Source: Caldalkalibacillus salinus (lineage in GTDB: Bacteria; Bacillota; Bacilli; Caldalkalibacillales; JCM-10596). Taken from it: 64,000 nt of DNA. The notes under the pieces are model-generated. The model saw only the letters and a program-made list of their open reading frames with translations, ran no database searches and was not told the origin of the DNA. Positions 56,393 through 64,000 of this stretch are shown piece after piece. Each line of letters starts with the position of its first letter. Within the stretch, counting starts at the first letter, position 1. The stretch is from positions 186,001 through 250,000 of the forward strand of contig NZ_JAERVL010000006.1 in the NCBI RefSeq assembly GCF_016745835.1, written 5' to 3'. The position numbers and the translations under genes were made by a program.

Positions 56393-58135
56393 TCACGCTT
56401 TGGTCTCCAGTTCGATTTGATTCATGACTTGTGTTTTAAGTTGGGCAAGTTTTGTGGTGCTGTTTTTGTCTGAGTCACTTTTGACTCCAAAGTAGCATTT
56501 GATCTTCGGCTCTGTCCCGGATGGTCTGATACAGAACCAAGTGTCATCGTCGATCAGGCATTTGACGACGTTGGCCTGCGGAAGTGTGATGTCTTCTTCT
56601 TGCCCCGTTGTGAACCATGTTCTCTTTCTGATCTGGTAGTCCTCCACCGCTGTGATTTGGGGGAAGGTGTCGCGTAACCACTGATGATCACGGAAACGGC
56701 TTGTGATCTGTTCAATTTGACGTGTGCCTTCTAAGCCTTTAAGGGTGATGGATTCTAGCCCTTCTTTGTAGTAGCCCACTTCTTCGTAAATGGCGGTTAA
56801 GGCGTCGTATAGTGTGAGGCCCTGTTGGTGGTAGTGCGCGGCCACTTCAGCGATGAGTAAGCATGCTTGAACGGCGTCTTTGTCACGCACGAAGTCCCCA
56901 ATAAGATAGCCGTAGCTCTCCTCATAGCCGAAAAGGAATTGGTGCTCCCCACTTTGTTCGAAGGTCTTTATTTTTTCCCCAATATATTTAAATCCTGTGA
57001 GTGTATCTATTGTTTGTATATGAAAAAGATCCGCGATGGCTCGTCCCAACTCTGAGGTGACGATGGTTTTGAGCATGACACCGTTTTGTGGCAAGCAGCC
57101 TTGGGCTTGGTATTGGCTCAGCAAGTAATGGAGCATGAGTGCCCCGACTTGGTTTCCCGTTAATGGGACATATTCGTCGTCAGGGCCTTTGCAGACGACG
57201 CCCATTCTATCCGCATCCGGATCTGTGGCCATGAGCAGATCCGCTTGTTGTACTTTGCCTAATTCAATGGCGTGTTCAAAGGCGGCTGGTTCTTCCGGAT
57301 TAGGGGAAGAAACGGTTGAGAATTCTGGGTCGGGTGTGCATTGCTCCTCCACAGTTGTAACATGCTTAAAACCTGCTTGTCTCAAGACGCGCGGGACTAA
57401 CGATGCGGCCGTCCCATGTAAGGGTGAAAAAACGATCTTAAGTGTTTCACTCGCTTTTTGTATCACTTGAGGCTGTTGCACGAGTGTTGTGACCTTTTCG
57501 ACATAAGGGCCATCGATATCCTCCCCGATCCAGACGAGAAGCCCGTCCTTTTCTAATTGTGCTTGCTCGGCCACCTGTATATCCAGTTCGTTAGGGATGC
57601 TTTCAATTTCTTGAATGACTTCCCCAGCAGCTTGCGGTGGAATTTGCCCACCGTCTTCCCCATATACTTTAAACCCGTTATATTCCGGGGGGTTATGGCT
57701 CGCCGTTATGACGATCCCATTATGTGCATTTAAGGTACGCACGGCAAAAGAAAGCTCGGGTGTGGGACGTAGGTTCTCAAAAATATACGTGCGGATACCA
57801 TACTTGCCCATGGTTCTAGCAGATTCGATGGCAAAGCGTTTGGAATAATAGCGAGAATCATAGGCGATAGCCACGCCGCGTTGCTTGGCTTCTCCCCCTT
57901 GTTTGTCTATGTAACGCGCCATCCCTTCTGCCGCACGCCTCACGGTATATATGTTCATGCGGTTCGTCCCTGGTGCGAGCTCTCCTCTCATGCCGCCTGT
58001 CCCAAATTGTATGTATTGGTAGAAATGTTCCTCTTGTTTGGCTTCATCATGCTCTAAATTTTGTAATTGCGCTTTCAATTCTGCGTCTAACGCTTCATGG
58101 TTGCGCCATTGCTCGTATCTTGTTTTCCACTCCAT
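56393..58135 (-). CDS. pgcA: Phosphoglucomutase/phosphomannomutase (PgcA-type phospho-sugar mutase)
   Basis: A 580-residue alpha-D-phosphohexomutase interconverting glucose-1- and glucose-6-phosphate, needed for UDP-glucose and cell-wall glycolipid. The phosphoserine loop is ITASHNPPEYNGFKVYG near residue 145, the metal loop ATDPDADRMGVV near 300, the sugar loop GYEESYGYLIGD near 405 and the phosphate-binding loop RPSGTEPKIKCYF near 545. Length is typical. It is transcribed with the small DUF3221-like gene. Confidence 0.96.
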   Translation of the reverse strand: MEWKTRYEQWRNHEALDAELKAQLQNLEHDEAKQEEHFYQYIQFGTGGMRGELAPGTNRMNIYTVRRAAEGMARYIDKQGGEAKQRGVAIAYDSRYYSKRFAIESARTMGKYGIRTYIFENLRPTPELSFAVRTLNAHNGIVITASHNPPEYNGFKVYGEDGGQIPPQAAGEVIQEIESIPNELDIQVAEQAQLEKDGLLVWIGEDIDGPYVEKVTTLVQQPQVIQKASETLKIVFSPLHGTAASLVPRVLRQAGFKHVTTVEEQCTPDPEFSTVSSPNPEEPAAFEHAIELGKVQQADLLMATDPDADRMGVVCKGPDDEYVPLTGNQVGALMLHYLLSQYQAQGCLPQNGVMLKTIVTSELGRAIADLFHIQTIDTLTGFKYIGEKIKTFEQSGEHQFLFGYEESYGYLIGDFVRDKDAVQACLLIAEVAAHYHQQGLTLYDALTAIYEEVGYYKEGLESITLKGLEGTRQIEQITSRFRDHQWLRDTFPQITAVEDYQIRKRTWFTTGQEEDITLPQANVVKCLIDDDTWFCIRPSGTEPKIKCYFGVKSDSDKNSTTKLAQLKTQVMNQIELETKA

Positions 58136-58370
58136 CTATGACACCGCCTCGACTTAGACTTCTTTTTTGATCATCTATACCTTTCGACCGTTTCCTGTAT
58201 TTATTGTAGACCATCAGGGGAGAAAAAAGAAAGCCCCTTCATCCGTTTCTGTTAATCAGAAGAATATTGTTGTTGTTTGTTTAATAGGGATATAGTACAG
58301 CTTGGAGACAAGCTTCCTGACCTCATAGATTAATAGCAATACGGAAAATAAATTTGAGGAGGGTTTGATG

Positions 58371-59723
58371 ATGTTTGCCGCGGTGACCTCTTTTTTCGAT
58401 CGGCTCGTACAGCGCTTGCTACCTGATGCGTTCATTTTTGCCATTATCTTAACGATTGTCGTGTTTGTATTGGGCATTGGATTCACTGGGCACTCACCTG
58501 TGGAGATGGTTCAGTATTGGGGAGATGGGTTTTGGGATTTACTTGCCTTCGCCATGCAGATGTCTCTTATTGTGGTGACAGGGTATATCTTAGCTCATAG
58601 TCCGCTGATGAAAAACGTGCTCACGAGACTTAGTACCCTGGCCCAAACACCCGGACAGGCTATTGTGTTGGTCACGTTCATCGCGAGTGTGGCTTGCCTT
58701 ATTAATTACGGTTTTGGGCTCGTGGTCGGTGCTTTACTGGCGATACACGTTGCTAAACGTGTGCCTTCCGTGGATTACCGTTTGTTAGTGGCCAGTGCTT
58801 ACAGTGGTTTTATCCTGTGGCACGGTGGTTTCTCTGCTTCCATTCCCTTGACGATTGCCACTGAGGATCATTTTTTAGTAGACACGATTGGTGTCATTCC
58901 CATTTCAGAAACCTTACTGAGTTCCGTTAATATCTTCATTGTGCTCTTTCTACTACTGACATTGCCCCTTATCAATCGTATGTGCTTAAGATCAAGTGGG
59001 TCTGGTCCAACATTCAACACATTAAAGTCCTCAGCGATGTTAGAGTCGGAACCAACAGCTTCACACTCAGACAAAAAGGATACACAAAGCACCACAACGT
59101 TCACTCCTGCAGAACGTCTGGAGCATAGTCGCATTGTCTCACTTCTCATCGGTCTACTTGGATTGACTTTCATCGTGTACTACTTCATACAGCACCGTGT
59201 AGACTTGAATATTAACATTGTGAACTTTATCTTCTTATTTCTAGGCATCCTCCTGCACGGTACCCCTCATCGTTTCCTTAACAGTGCAAAGGAAGCGGTC
59301 AAAAATGTGAGTGGGATTATCATTCAGTTTCCCTTCTACGCAGGTATTATGGGGATGATGGTGGCGTCGGGGTTGTCTGAACAGATTGCGTTATGGTTTG
59401 TACAGATCTCTAATGAGGTTACCTTTCCAGTCTTTGCGTTTATCAGTGCGGGGCTATTAAATATATTCGTGCCTTCCGGAGGCGGTCAATGGGCGGTGCA
59501 AGCCCCGATTATGATACCTGCGGCACTGGAAATCGGCGTGGATACAGCCAAAACGGCGGTCGCTGTGGCCTGGGGTGATGCCTGGACCAATATGATTCAG
59601 CCGTTCTGGGCGTTACCGTTACTCGCCATCGCAGGTTTGGGCGTAAGAGATATTATGGGCTTCTGTATGATGATCCTCTTGTGGAGTTTTATCCCTATTA
59701 CCCTGGGCTTACTTCTTTTCTAG
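58371..59723 (+). CDS. atoE: AtoE-type short-chain fatty acid permease
   Basis: About 450 residues with roughly twelve hydrophobic helices. Signatures of the AtoE family are ASVACLINYGFGLVVGALLA, SAYSGFILWHGGFSASIPL and the C-terminal FVPSGGGQWAVQAPIMIPAA and AWGDAWTNMIQPFWALP. Members carry acetoacetate or short-chain fatty acids. A GAGGAGGG precedes two adjacent ATG codons; the second (58371) has the better seven-base spacing. The gene stands alone without the thiolase/CoA-transferase genes often found next to it. Confidence 0.9.
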   Translation: MFAAVTSFFDRLVQRLLPDAFIFAIILTIVVFVLGIGFTGHSPVEMVQYWGDGFWDLLAFAMQMSLIVVTGYILAHSPLMKNVLTRLSTLAQTPGQAIVLVTFIASVACLINYGFGLVVGALLAIHVAKRVPSVDYRLLVASAYSGFILWHGGFSASIPLTIATEDHFLVDTIGVIPISETLLSSVNIFIVLFLLLTLPLINRMCLRSSGSGPTFNTLKSSAMLESEPTASHSDKKDTQSTTTFTPAERLEHSRIVSLLIGLLGLTFIVYYFIQHRVDLNINIVNFIFLFLGILLHGTPHRFLNSAKEAVKNVSGIIIQFPFYAGIMGMMVASGLSEQIALWFVQISNEVTFPVFAFISAGLLNIFVPSGGGQWAVQAPIMIPAALEIGVDTAKTAVAVAWGDAWTNMIQPFWALPLLAIAGLGVRDIMGFCMMILLWSFIPITLGLLLF

Positions 59724-59730
59724 GGCTATA

Positions 59731-59773
59731 TAAAAATAGACATCCCCGCATCATGTGATGGTACGGGGATGTC
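59731..59773 (-). terminator. Terminator after the EamA gene
   Basis: Minus-strand GACATCCCCG/CGGGGATGTC stem followed by TATTTTTA; the first arm begins at the stop codon of the transporter. It may stop the converging atoE transcript as well. Confidence 0.85.
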
Positions 59774-60697
59774 TTATGTCCGTGGCCTATATACTGTAGC
59801 GAGACCAATTCCAAAGATAATGAGTGTCGCCCCAATGAGGATGTTCAATGTCAGCTGCTCACCTAATATGAGCCAACCGAAAAATAATCCGAATACGGGT
59901 ACAAGCAACGTCGATAATGTCGCGGTGACCATATCGATATGACTTAAAAGATAAAACCATACACTGAAACACAAGGCAGAGGCCAGGATACCTGTAAATA
60001 GAACATCATATACGCTCGCCGCTGTCCAATGTATCGGTTCCCCACGCTCCATGATTAGTGTGACAGCCAGAATACCCAGCGTGCCAAACAGCATTTGGTA
60101 GGCGGTCACTTGCAGTTTGTTCACACCTTCAAGCTTCAAACGATAATACACGTTCGAAACGGCCCATGACAGGGCGGCAAGCACTATAAGACCTTCACCT
60201 ATGAGTGTTGTTGCCGTCTGCTGCACCCATATATCCCACCCCATAATGGATACGAGGCCTAATATCCCTAGTAGAAGTCCCGTTCCCTTCATTGCCGTTA
60301 ACCTTTCCTTTAAGAAGATCGCAGCGAGTAAGCTACTCCATATGGGCATAGAATACAGCAAAACAGAAGACTTGCCAGCGTCAACGAACTTCAGTCCATA
60401 CATGACTAACATAAAAACGAAGCTCGTCTGTAATAAACCTACAACCACTAAGCGTCCCCATATGTGCTTAGGAGGACTGCCTACTTTTAATACCCACATG
60501 ACAAGCAGTAACGTTAGTGCACCCGTCCCAAAACGCAAGGTTGAAAAAGTAAAGGGTCCCATATAATCTAGTGCTGACTTCATCAAAACCCATGCGTAGC
60601 CCCATATCATGGTGATGGTGAGTATAAGCAGGACAATGGTCCACCGCTTTTGGGTAAGTGAAGCCGTATGTTTGTCGGCGGGTTTTGTAGCCTGCAT
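59774..60697 (-). CDS. EamA-family (DMT) transporter
   Basis: A 307-residue protein with ten predicted helices in two homologous five-helix EamA halves. The first starts MIWGYAWVLMKSALDYMGPF and the second LSWAVSNVYYRLKLEGVN. Family members usually export amino acids or metabolites. The start ATG at 60697 has AGGAGGAAAAACAA upstream. It is bounded by terminators on both sides. Confidence 0.93.
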   Translation of the reverse strand: MQATKPADKHTASLTQKRWTIVLLILTITMIWGYAWVLMKSALDYMGPFTFSTLRFGTGALTLLLVMWVLKVGSPPKHIWGRLVVVGLLQTSFVFMLVMYGLKFVDAGKSSVLLYSMPIWSSLLAAIFLKERLTAMKGTGLLLGILGLVSIMGWDIWVQQTATTLIGEGLIVLAALSWAVSNVYYRLKLEGVNKLQVTAYQMLFGTLGILAVTLIMERGEPIHWTAASVYDVLFTGILASALCFSVWFYLLSHIDMVTATLSTLLVPVFGLFFGWLILGEQLTLNILIGATLIIFGIGLATVYRPRT

Positions 60698-60799
60698 TTG
60701 TTTTTCCTCCTAGTTGAATGTCAGTTATTGTACCGAGTTTATCGTTATCTATCACTTATCTTAAAACACGCCACTTTAATGTTAAAGCATTCTAAATAC

Positions 60800-60835
60800 A
60801 AAAAAAGAACCCCTACCGAAGTAAGGGTTCTTTTT
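60800..60835 (-). terminator. Terminator after the S-layer protein gene
   Basis: Minus-strand AAGAACCC/GGGGTTCTT hairpin with TTTTTTT tail; the reverse strand also carries a T-tract, so it can act in both directions. Confidence 0.92.
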
Positions 60836-60850
60836 ATACTGAGAGCTGAA

Positions 60851-62794
60851 TTAGCGCTCTTCGTAGATTACTACTACGTCAGCGAAAATAACACTGTCGT
60901 CTTCATAAGAAGAAGTTACAAGAGCTAGTTCAACTTCAGGTGCTTGGTTAAGAGAAGTGATGTCGCTGTAAGAACCAGCGTTAATTGCTCTAACACTTTC
61001 ATCTTCCTCGTCAACCGTAACTACATAGTACTCTGTGCTGTCAGTAGTGTAGTAAGTAGTACCAGCATACTTGAACGCTCCATTAGGAGTATCGTCAGTG
61101 GTTAGTTTTGCAGGTTCAGATTTTTCAAAAGTCTCTACAGAATTGATGTCTTCATTCGCACCAAATTTTACTAATAGACCTTCTTCAAGTCCAAGTTCCC
61201 CGCTCTTTTCTTTTTCGCCAGTTTCAACGTTATACACATCGCTAGTTACAGAGAATTCAACGTTCTCGTCACCAGAGAATAACGTGATAAAACTTTGTTC
61301 AGCATCGTTAACCCAACGAGCTTCTTGGCTAACGAAGATTCCTGTACCTTCAAATATAGATGATACTCCGTCACCATCAACAACTTGATCATCAGCGTTT
61401 AATACAATTGTTACTTCAGAACCAAGCTTAAGGTCATTATCAAGGTTTACACCGTCAGCTATCTCGTATCTTACATCGTCTACCGTGATAGAGTTGTTAG
61501 TGTAAGCAGTATACTGACCAGTTACAACGTTACGAGTTGCTTCAACAGCAGTTGCTTCTGACTCTTCTTTAGGGTTAAGTTGTACACGTACAATGTCACC
61601 TTCCTGAAGATCACTTGCTTCAACTTCTTCACCGTTTAGGGTAAATACAGTGCTAGAAGTTGTGTCAAAAGAAGCGCTCTCTGTAACATTTAGACGATAA
61701 CCGTTGTAAATGGAAGTTGGGTCTTGAGTTAATGCTTCGTCAAAGATGTTGTAGTTAGTTGCAATAAGGAAACGTACTTCATCATCAGAAGTTAAGAATA
61801 GCTTAGCTTGAGCGTCTCCTTCTGCTTTAACTTTGTCAAGAGAAGATTTGCTTCCGTTAAGGTATACTACAGCGTTGTTAGTAAGGTCATACTTGTTATC
61901 GTTAACTTCTACAGAACCGTAAGTTTCTGTTGTTACAGTTTCAACTGCTCCTTCAACAGTACGGTTGCTAGCTTCTTGAACGTAAGTTACTTTACCGTCA
62001 AGCTCTAAGTACTCAACGTTAGCACCTAGAAGAGAAGCTAGAGAATCACTAGTGTAAAGCGTAGCAGTTTCTTTCCACTCACCAGAGATTTCGATTTCTT
62101 CGTCATCGTTTAGTGCTGGAGAATAAACAACGCCTTCTTCGAACTCAGCGTTGAATGCATCTTCTAAGATGCTGTTGTCAGTACCAACGAAAGAGCTGAT
62201 GTCTTGGCTGTATACTACAGTTTCAACGTCAAGTGCAGCAGCAGTCATAACAGCTACGTCACCACGAGTTGCGTTAGCTTTAGCAGAGAAGTTAGCGTCA
62301 GCTAGTAATCCAACAGAGTTAGCTTGGATCACATAGTTTGTAGGCCAAGATCCGCTTAAACCTTCGTCGTTGTAACCAGCTACACGAAGAAGTACAGTTG
62401 CTACTTCAGCGTAAGTTACGTTGTTGTTAGGCTTGAACGTTCCGTCTGGGTAACCAGCGAAGATACCATTGTTAGCAGCAACGGATACGTATCCAGCAGC
62501 CCAGTGGTCACTTGCTAAATCAGAGAATCCAGTGTTAACGTCACTTAGATACTCAGCAGACTCACCAAAACCAGATAGGTAAGCTACAATTTTAGAGAAT
62601 TCAGCACGAGTGATGCTGTTGTCTGGTCCGAAAGAACCATCAGGGTAGCCTTCAAGAACACCTAGTGCTTGAAGCTTAGCGATTGAATCTCTTTGCTTTG
62701 CGTCATCTACATCAGTTGGTAGTTGCGCGAAAGCAGGCATAGCTAGAGAGAAAACTAGCGCAAATACTAATAAAGACAATAAACTTTTCTTCAT
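60851..62794 (-). CDS. Major SLH-domain surface (S-layer) protein
   Basis: A 647-residue secreted protein. Signal peptide MKKSLLSLLVFALVFSLAMP with cleavage after AFA. Three SLH domains occupy about residues 30-210 (GYPDGSFGPDNSITRAEF, GYPDGTFKPNNNVTYAEV and a weaker third with NATRGDVAVM); they bind the secondary cell-wall polymer. The rest is a threonine-, valine- and aspartate-rich beta region with no lysine-rich tail. The long leader and strong promoter suggest high expression. The real start is ATG 62794 (AAGGAGGAG upstream); the frame to 62926 is untranslated leader. Confidence 0.92.
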   Translation of the reverse strand: MKKSLLSLLVFALVFSLAMPAFAQLPTDVDDAKQRDSIAKLQALGVLEGYPDGSFGPDNSITRAEFSKIVAYLSGFGESAEYLSDVNTGFSDLASDHWAAGYVSVAANNGIFAGYPDGTFKPNNNVTYAEVATVLLRVAGYNDEGLSGSWPTNYVIQANSVGLLADANFSAKANATRGDVAVMTAAALDVETVVYSQDISSFVGTDNSILEDAFNAEFEEGVVYSPALNDDEEIEISGEWKETATLYTSDSLASLLGANVEYLELDGKVTYVQEASNRTVEGAVETVTTETYGSVEVNDNKYDLTNNAVVYLNGSKSSLDKVKAEGDAQAKLFLTSDDEVRFLIATNYNIFDEALTQDPTSIYNGYRLNVTESASFDTTSSTVFTLNGEEVEASDLQEGDIVRVQLNPKEESEATAVEATRNVVTGQYTAYTNNSITVDDVRYEIADGVNLDNDLKLGSEVTIVLNADDQVVDGDGVSSIFEGTGIFVSQEARWVNDAEQSFITLFSGDENVEFSVTSDVYNVETGEKEKSGELGLEEGLLVKFGANEDINSVETFEKSEPAKLTTDDTPNGAFKYAGTTYYTTDSTEYYVVTVDEEDESVRAINAGSYSDITSLNQAPEVELALVTSSYEDDSVIFADVVVIYEER

Positions 62795-62916
62795 AACCTT
62801 TGTTTCTCCTCCTTGAAATGCTTGTTTAGAATTTTGTGTGTTATTCTTATAGCTCTGTCCTCTCATATGTAGTGCACCCCCTCTCCTGAGTTGAGCAATC
62901 TTATATTTAATAATGT

Positions 62917-62939
62917 CTACAAACAAAAAGCGTTTGTAG
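62917..62939 (-). promoter_or_regulatory. Hairpin in the S-layer mRNA leader
   Basis: CTACAAAC and GTTTGTAG form an 8-bp stem with a 7-base loop inside the leader of about 185 nt. It has no U-tract and could stabilise the mRNA, as leader hairpins do in S-layer transcripts. Confidence 0.5.
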
Positions 62940-62985
62940 AAACTTGTAAACTAGTGTAAACCCATACGTGAATATGTACCTCATT

Positions 62986-63014
62986 AGTATACTATTTATC
63001 TACCGAATCGTAAA
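62986..63014 (-). promoter_or_regulatory. Promoter of the S-layer protein gene
   Basis: Minus-strand TTTACG at 63014-63009 and TATACT at 62991-62986 with a 17-bp spacer. It gives a leader of about 185 nt. Confidence 0.7.
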
Positions 63015-63435
63015 GGGTAAAACTGGTAGTCTTTTTAGTAGTGTACATATATTGCCAGTCGTCATGAAGTGACTGTATGAGCTGTTTTTATTGATCTCCA
63101 TATTCAACGTTAAGGCGTTGTTTTTTCGTCCTCACCCATGTTAAACGTATGAGTTTTGGAAAAGTTGCGTGTGTTTCATCATTTTTTTAAAAAATATTTC
63201 GAGATGAAAAACTTGTCGAAAAAAGATATGTAAGATCACTGTCAGTGAAAACGGCTATATCGTCAGTATGTTTTATTCGATATACCCAACATGACTTCGA
63301 TATACCCAACGACTGACCAACAGTGATTATTATACCTTTTTCCTATTCCTTGTGTCATTAACTAGTTTTTACCATCCTTGCGGAATGGGCGCAAATACAA
63401 TAGGATTTATATAGAGACAAAAGGAGTGTGACACA
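63015..63435. other. Spacer between divergent S-layer and yvyE genes, with a direct repeat
   Basis: TTCGATATACCCAAC occurs at 63276-63290 and again at 63296-63310, 20 bp apart, and CAACG/CGTTG followed by TTTTTT lies on the plus strand at 63105-63126. No gene is seen. Promoters for both directions must fall here. Confidence 0.6.
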
Positions 63436-64000
63436 ATGCTTAAGACGTATAGAACGGTCAAAGGTTACGGTGAAAAAGAAATTGTGATAGATAAATCTCG
63501 CTTTATCGGATATGTTGAACGGGCAGAAACAGAGGAAGAAGCGACCACTTTTATAGAAAAAATTAAGAAACAACACTATAACGCCACGCATAATTGTTCC
63601 GCTTATCTTATCGGAGAGAACGACCAGATTCAGAAGGCACATGATGATGGTGAGCCAAGTGGAACGGCTGGCGTTCCGATGTTAGAAACGTTGAAGAAGC
63701 AAGGGCTGAAAGATGTGGTCGTGGTTTCAACACGATACTTCGGAGGCATTAAGCTAGGGGCTGGCGGCCTTATCCGTGCTTATACGGCCTCTACCGTTGC
63801 AGGCCTGAAAGCAGCCCACATCATTGAACGTCAGCTTCATCAGAAGGTGTCCGTGACAGTGGACTATACCTTACTAGGAAAAGTTGAGAATGATATCAGA
63901 CATCAGACCCACTTACACCTCGAACATATCGATTACCTGGAAAGTGTAACGATCCATGTCCTTGTGCCTATGGACGATGTCACAGCTTTCAAAAAGCGCA
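63436..64000 (+). CDS. yvyE: YigZ/IMPACT family protein YvyE (3' end outside window)
   Basis: The first 188 residues of a YigZ-type protein (normally about 210). KTYRTVKGYGEKEIVIDKSRFIG-like N-terminus, then HDDGEPSGTAGVPMLETL and VVVSTRYFGGIKLGAGGLIRAY are the two family signatures. The fold resembles ribosomal protein S5/EF-G domains; in eukaryotes IMPACT tempers GCN2, in bacteria the role is uncertain. ATG 63436 has AAGGAG upstream. In B. subtilis it lies between degS and an LCP gene; here both are on the same side but many kilobases away. Confidence 0.95.
   Translation, partial: MLKTYRTVKGYGEKEIVIDKSRFIGYVERAETEEEATTFIEKIKKQHYNATHNCSAYLIGENDQIQKAHDDGEPSGTAGVPMLETLKKQGLKDVVVVSTRYFGGIKLGAGGLIRAYTASTVAGLKAAHIIERQLHQKVSVTVDYTLLGKVENDIRHQTHLHLEHIDYLESVTIHVLVPMDDVTAFKKR

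Noticed and set aside
63105-63126. Terminator-like hairpin on the plus strand
   Set aside because: The stem is only 5 bp and no plus-strand gene ends before it; I mention it only in the spacer entry.

Overview
The window reads as chromosome of a motile, spore-forming member of the Bacillales (Firmicutes). The order hag-flaG-fliD-fliS-fliT-hpf-secA-prfB, the block comFA-comFC-yvyF-flgM-flgN-flgK-flgL-fliW-csrA and the degSU pair match the Bacillus subtilis late-flagellar/competence/secretion region. SLH-anchored surface proteins, a T-box-free but SAM-I-controlled metK, a Spo0E-like protein and a KinA-like kinase fit the same group. No rRNA or tRNA gene was seen.

Layout. 1-2.9 kb: start of a branched-chain-amino-acid-type ABC/acyl-CoA ligase operon and a YitT membrane protein (minus strand). 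3-11 kb: prfB (with programmed frameshift), secA, hpf, fliS, fliT, fliD, flaG. Between hpf and fliS lies a cluster of DnaA-box-like 9-mers. 11-19.7 kb: accessory secreted proteins, namely an M36 metalloprotease and a giant Fn3-repeat protein gene that is broken by three in-frame stops and preceded by a cyclic-di-GMP-I riboswitch plus terminator. 20-21 kb: flagellin with a SigD promoter and a CsrA-type leader hairpin. 21-26.4 kb, plus strand: a catabolic island with a PrpR_N/AAA+ regulator, a KdgT-type permease, a four-carbon acid sugar kinase and PdxA2, which together would convert D-threonate-like acids to DHAP. 26.6-34.4 kb: csrA back to comFA. 34.4-39.7 kb: a diguanylate cyclase with a small membrane partner, YaaR, a short glycosyltransferase-like protein, a degU gene with an internal deletion, and degS. 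40-44 kb: metK under a SAM-I riboswitch, a chemoreceptor, and a Spo0E-like small gene with an apparent CTG start. 44-50.8 kb: a transposase remnant and a surface-protein block (acyltransferase 3, small exported protein, SLH-anchored subtilase, S41 protease). 51-54.2 kb: PAS histidine kinase and LCP cell-wall ligase. 54.2-56.0 kb: a noncoding tandem array of about 205-bp units carrying large imperfect hairpins. 56-64 kb: DUF3221-like protein, phospho-sugar mutase, AtoE-type permease, EamA exporter, major SLH/S-layer protein, and the start of yvyE.

How the genes connect. The flagellar genes appear controlled by SigD (two promoters with TAAA-N15-ACCGATAW) and FlgM, and translation of flagellin by CsrA/FliW. 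Cyclic-di-GMP is made by the GGEEF protein at 35 kb and can be sensed by the riboswitch at 19.6 kb that heads the Fn3 surface-protein gene, so motility and surface attachment genes are interleaved and share a second messenger. The catabolic island and the protease/Fn3 pair are two accessory insertions into an otherwise conserved gene order. The most unusual structures are the hairpin array at 54.2-56.0 kb, the lesions in degU and in the Fn3 gene, and the DnaA-box cluster upstream of hpf.
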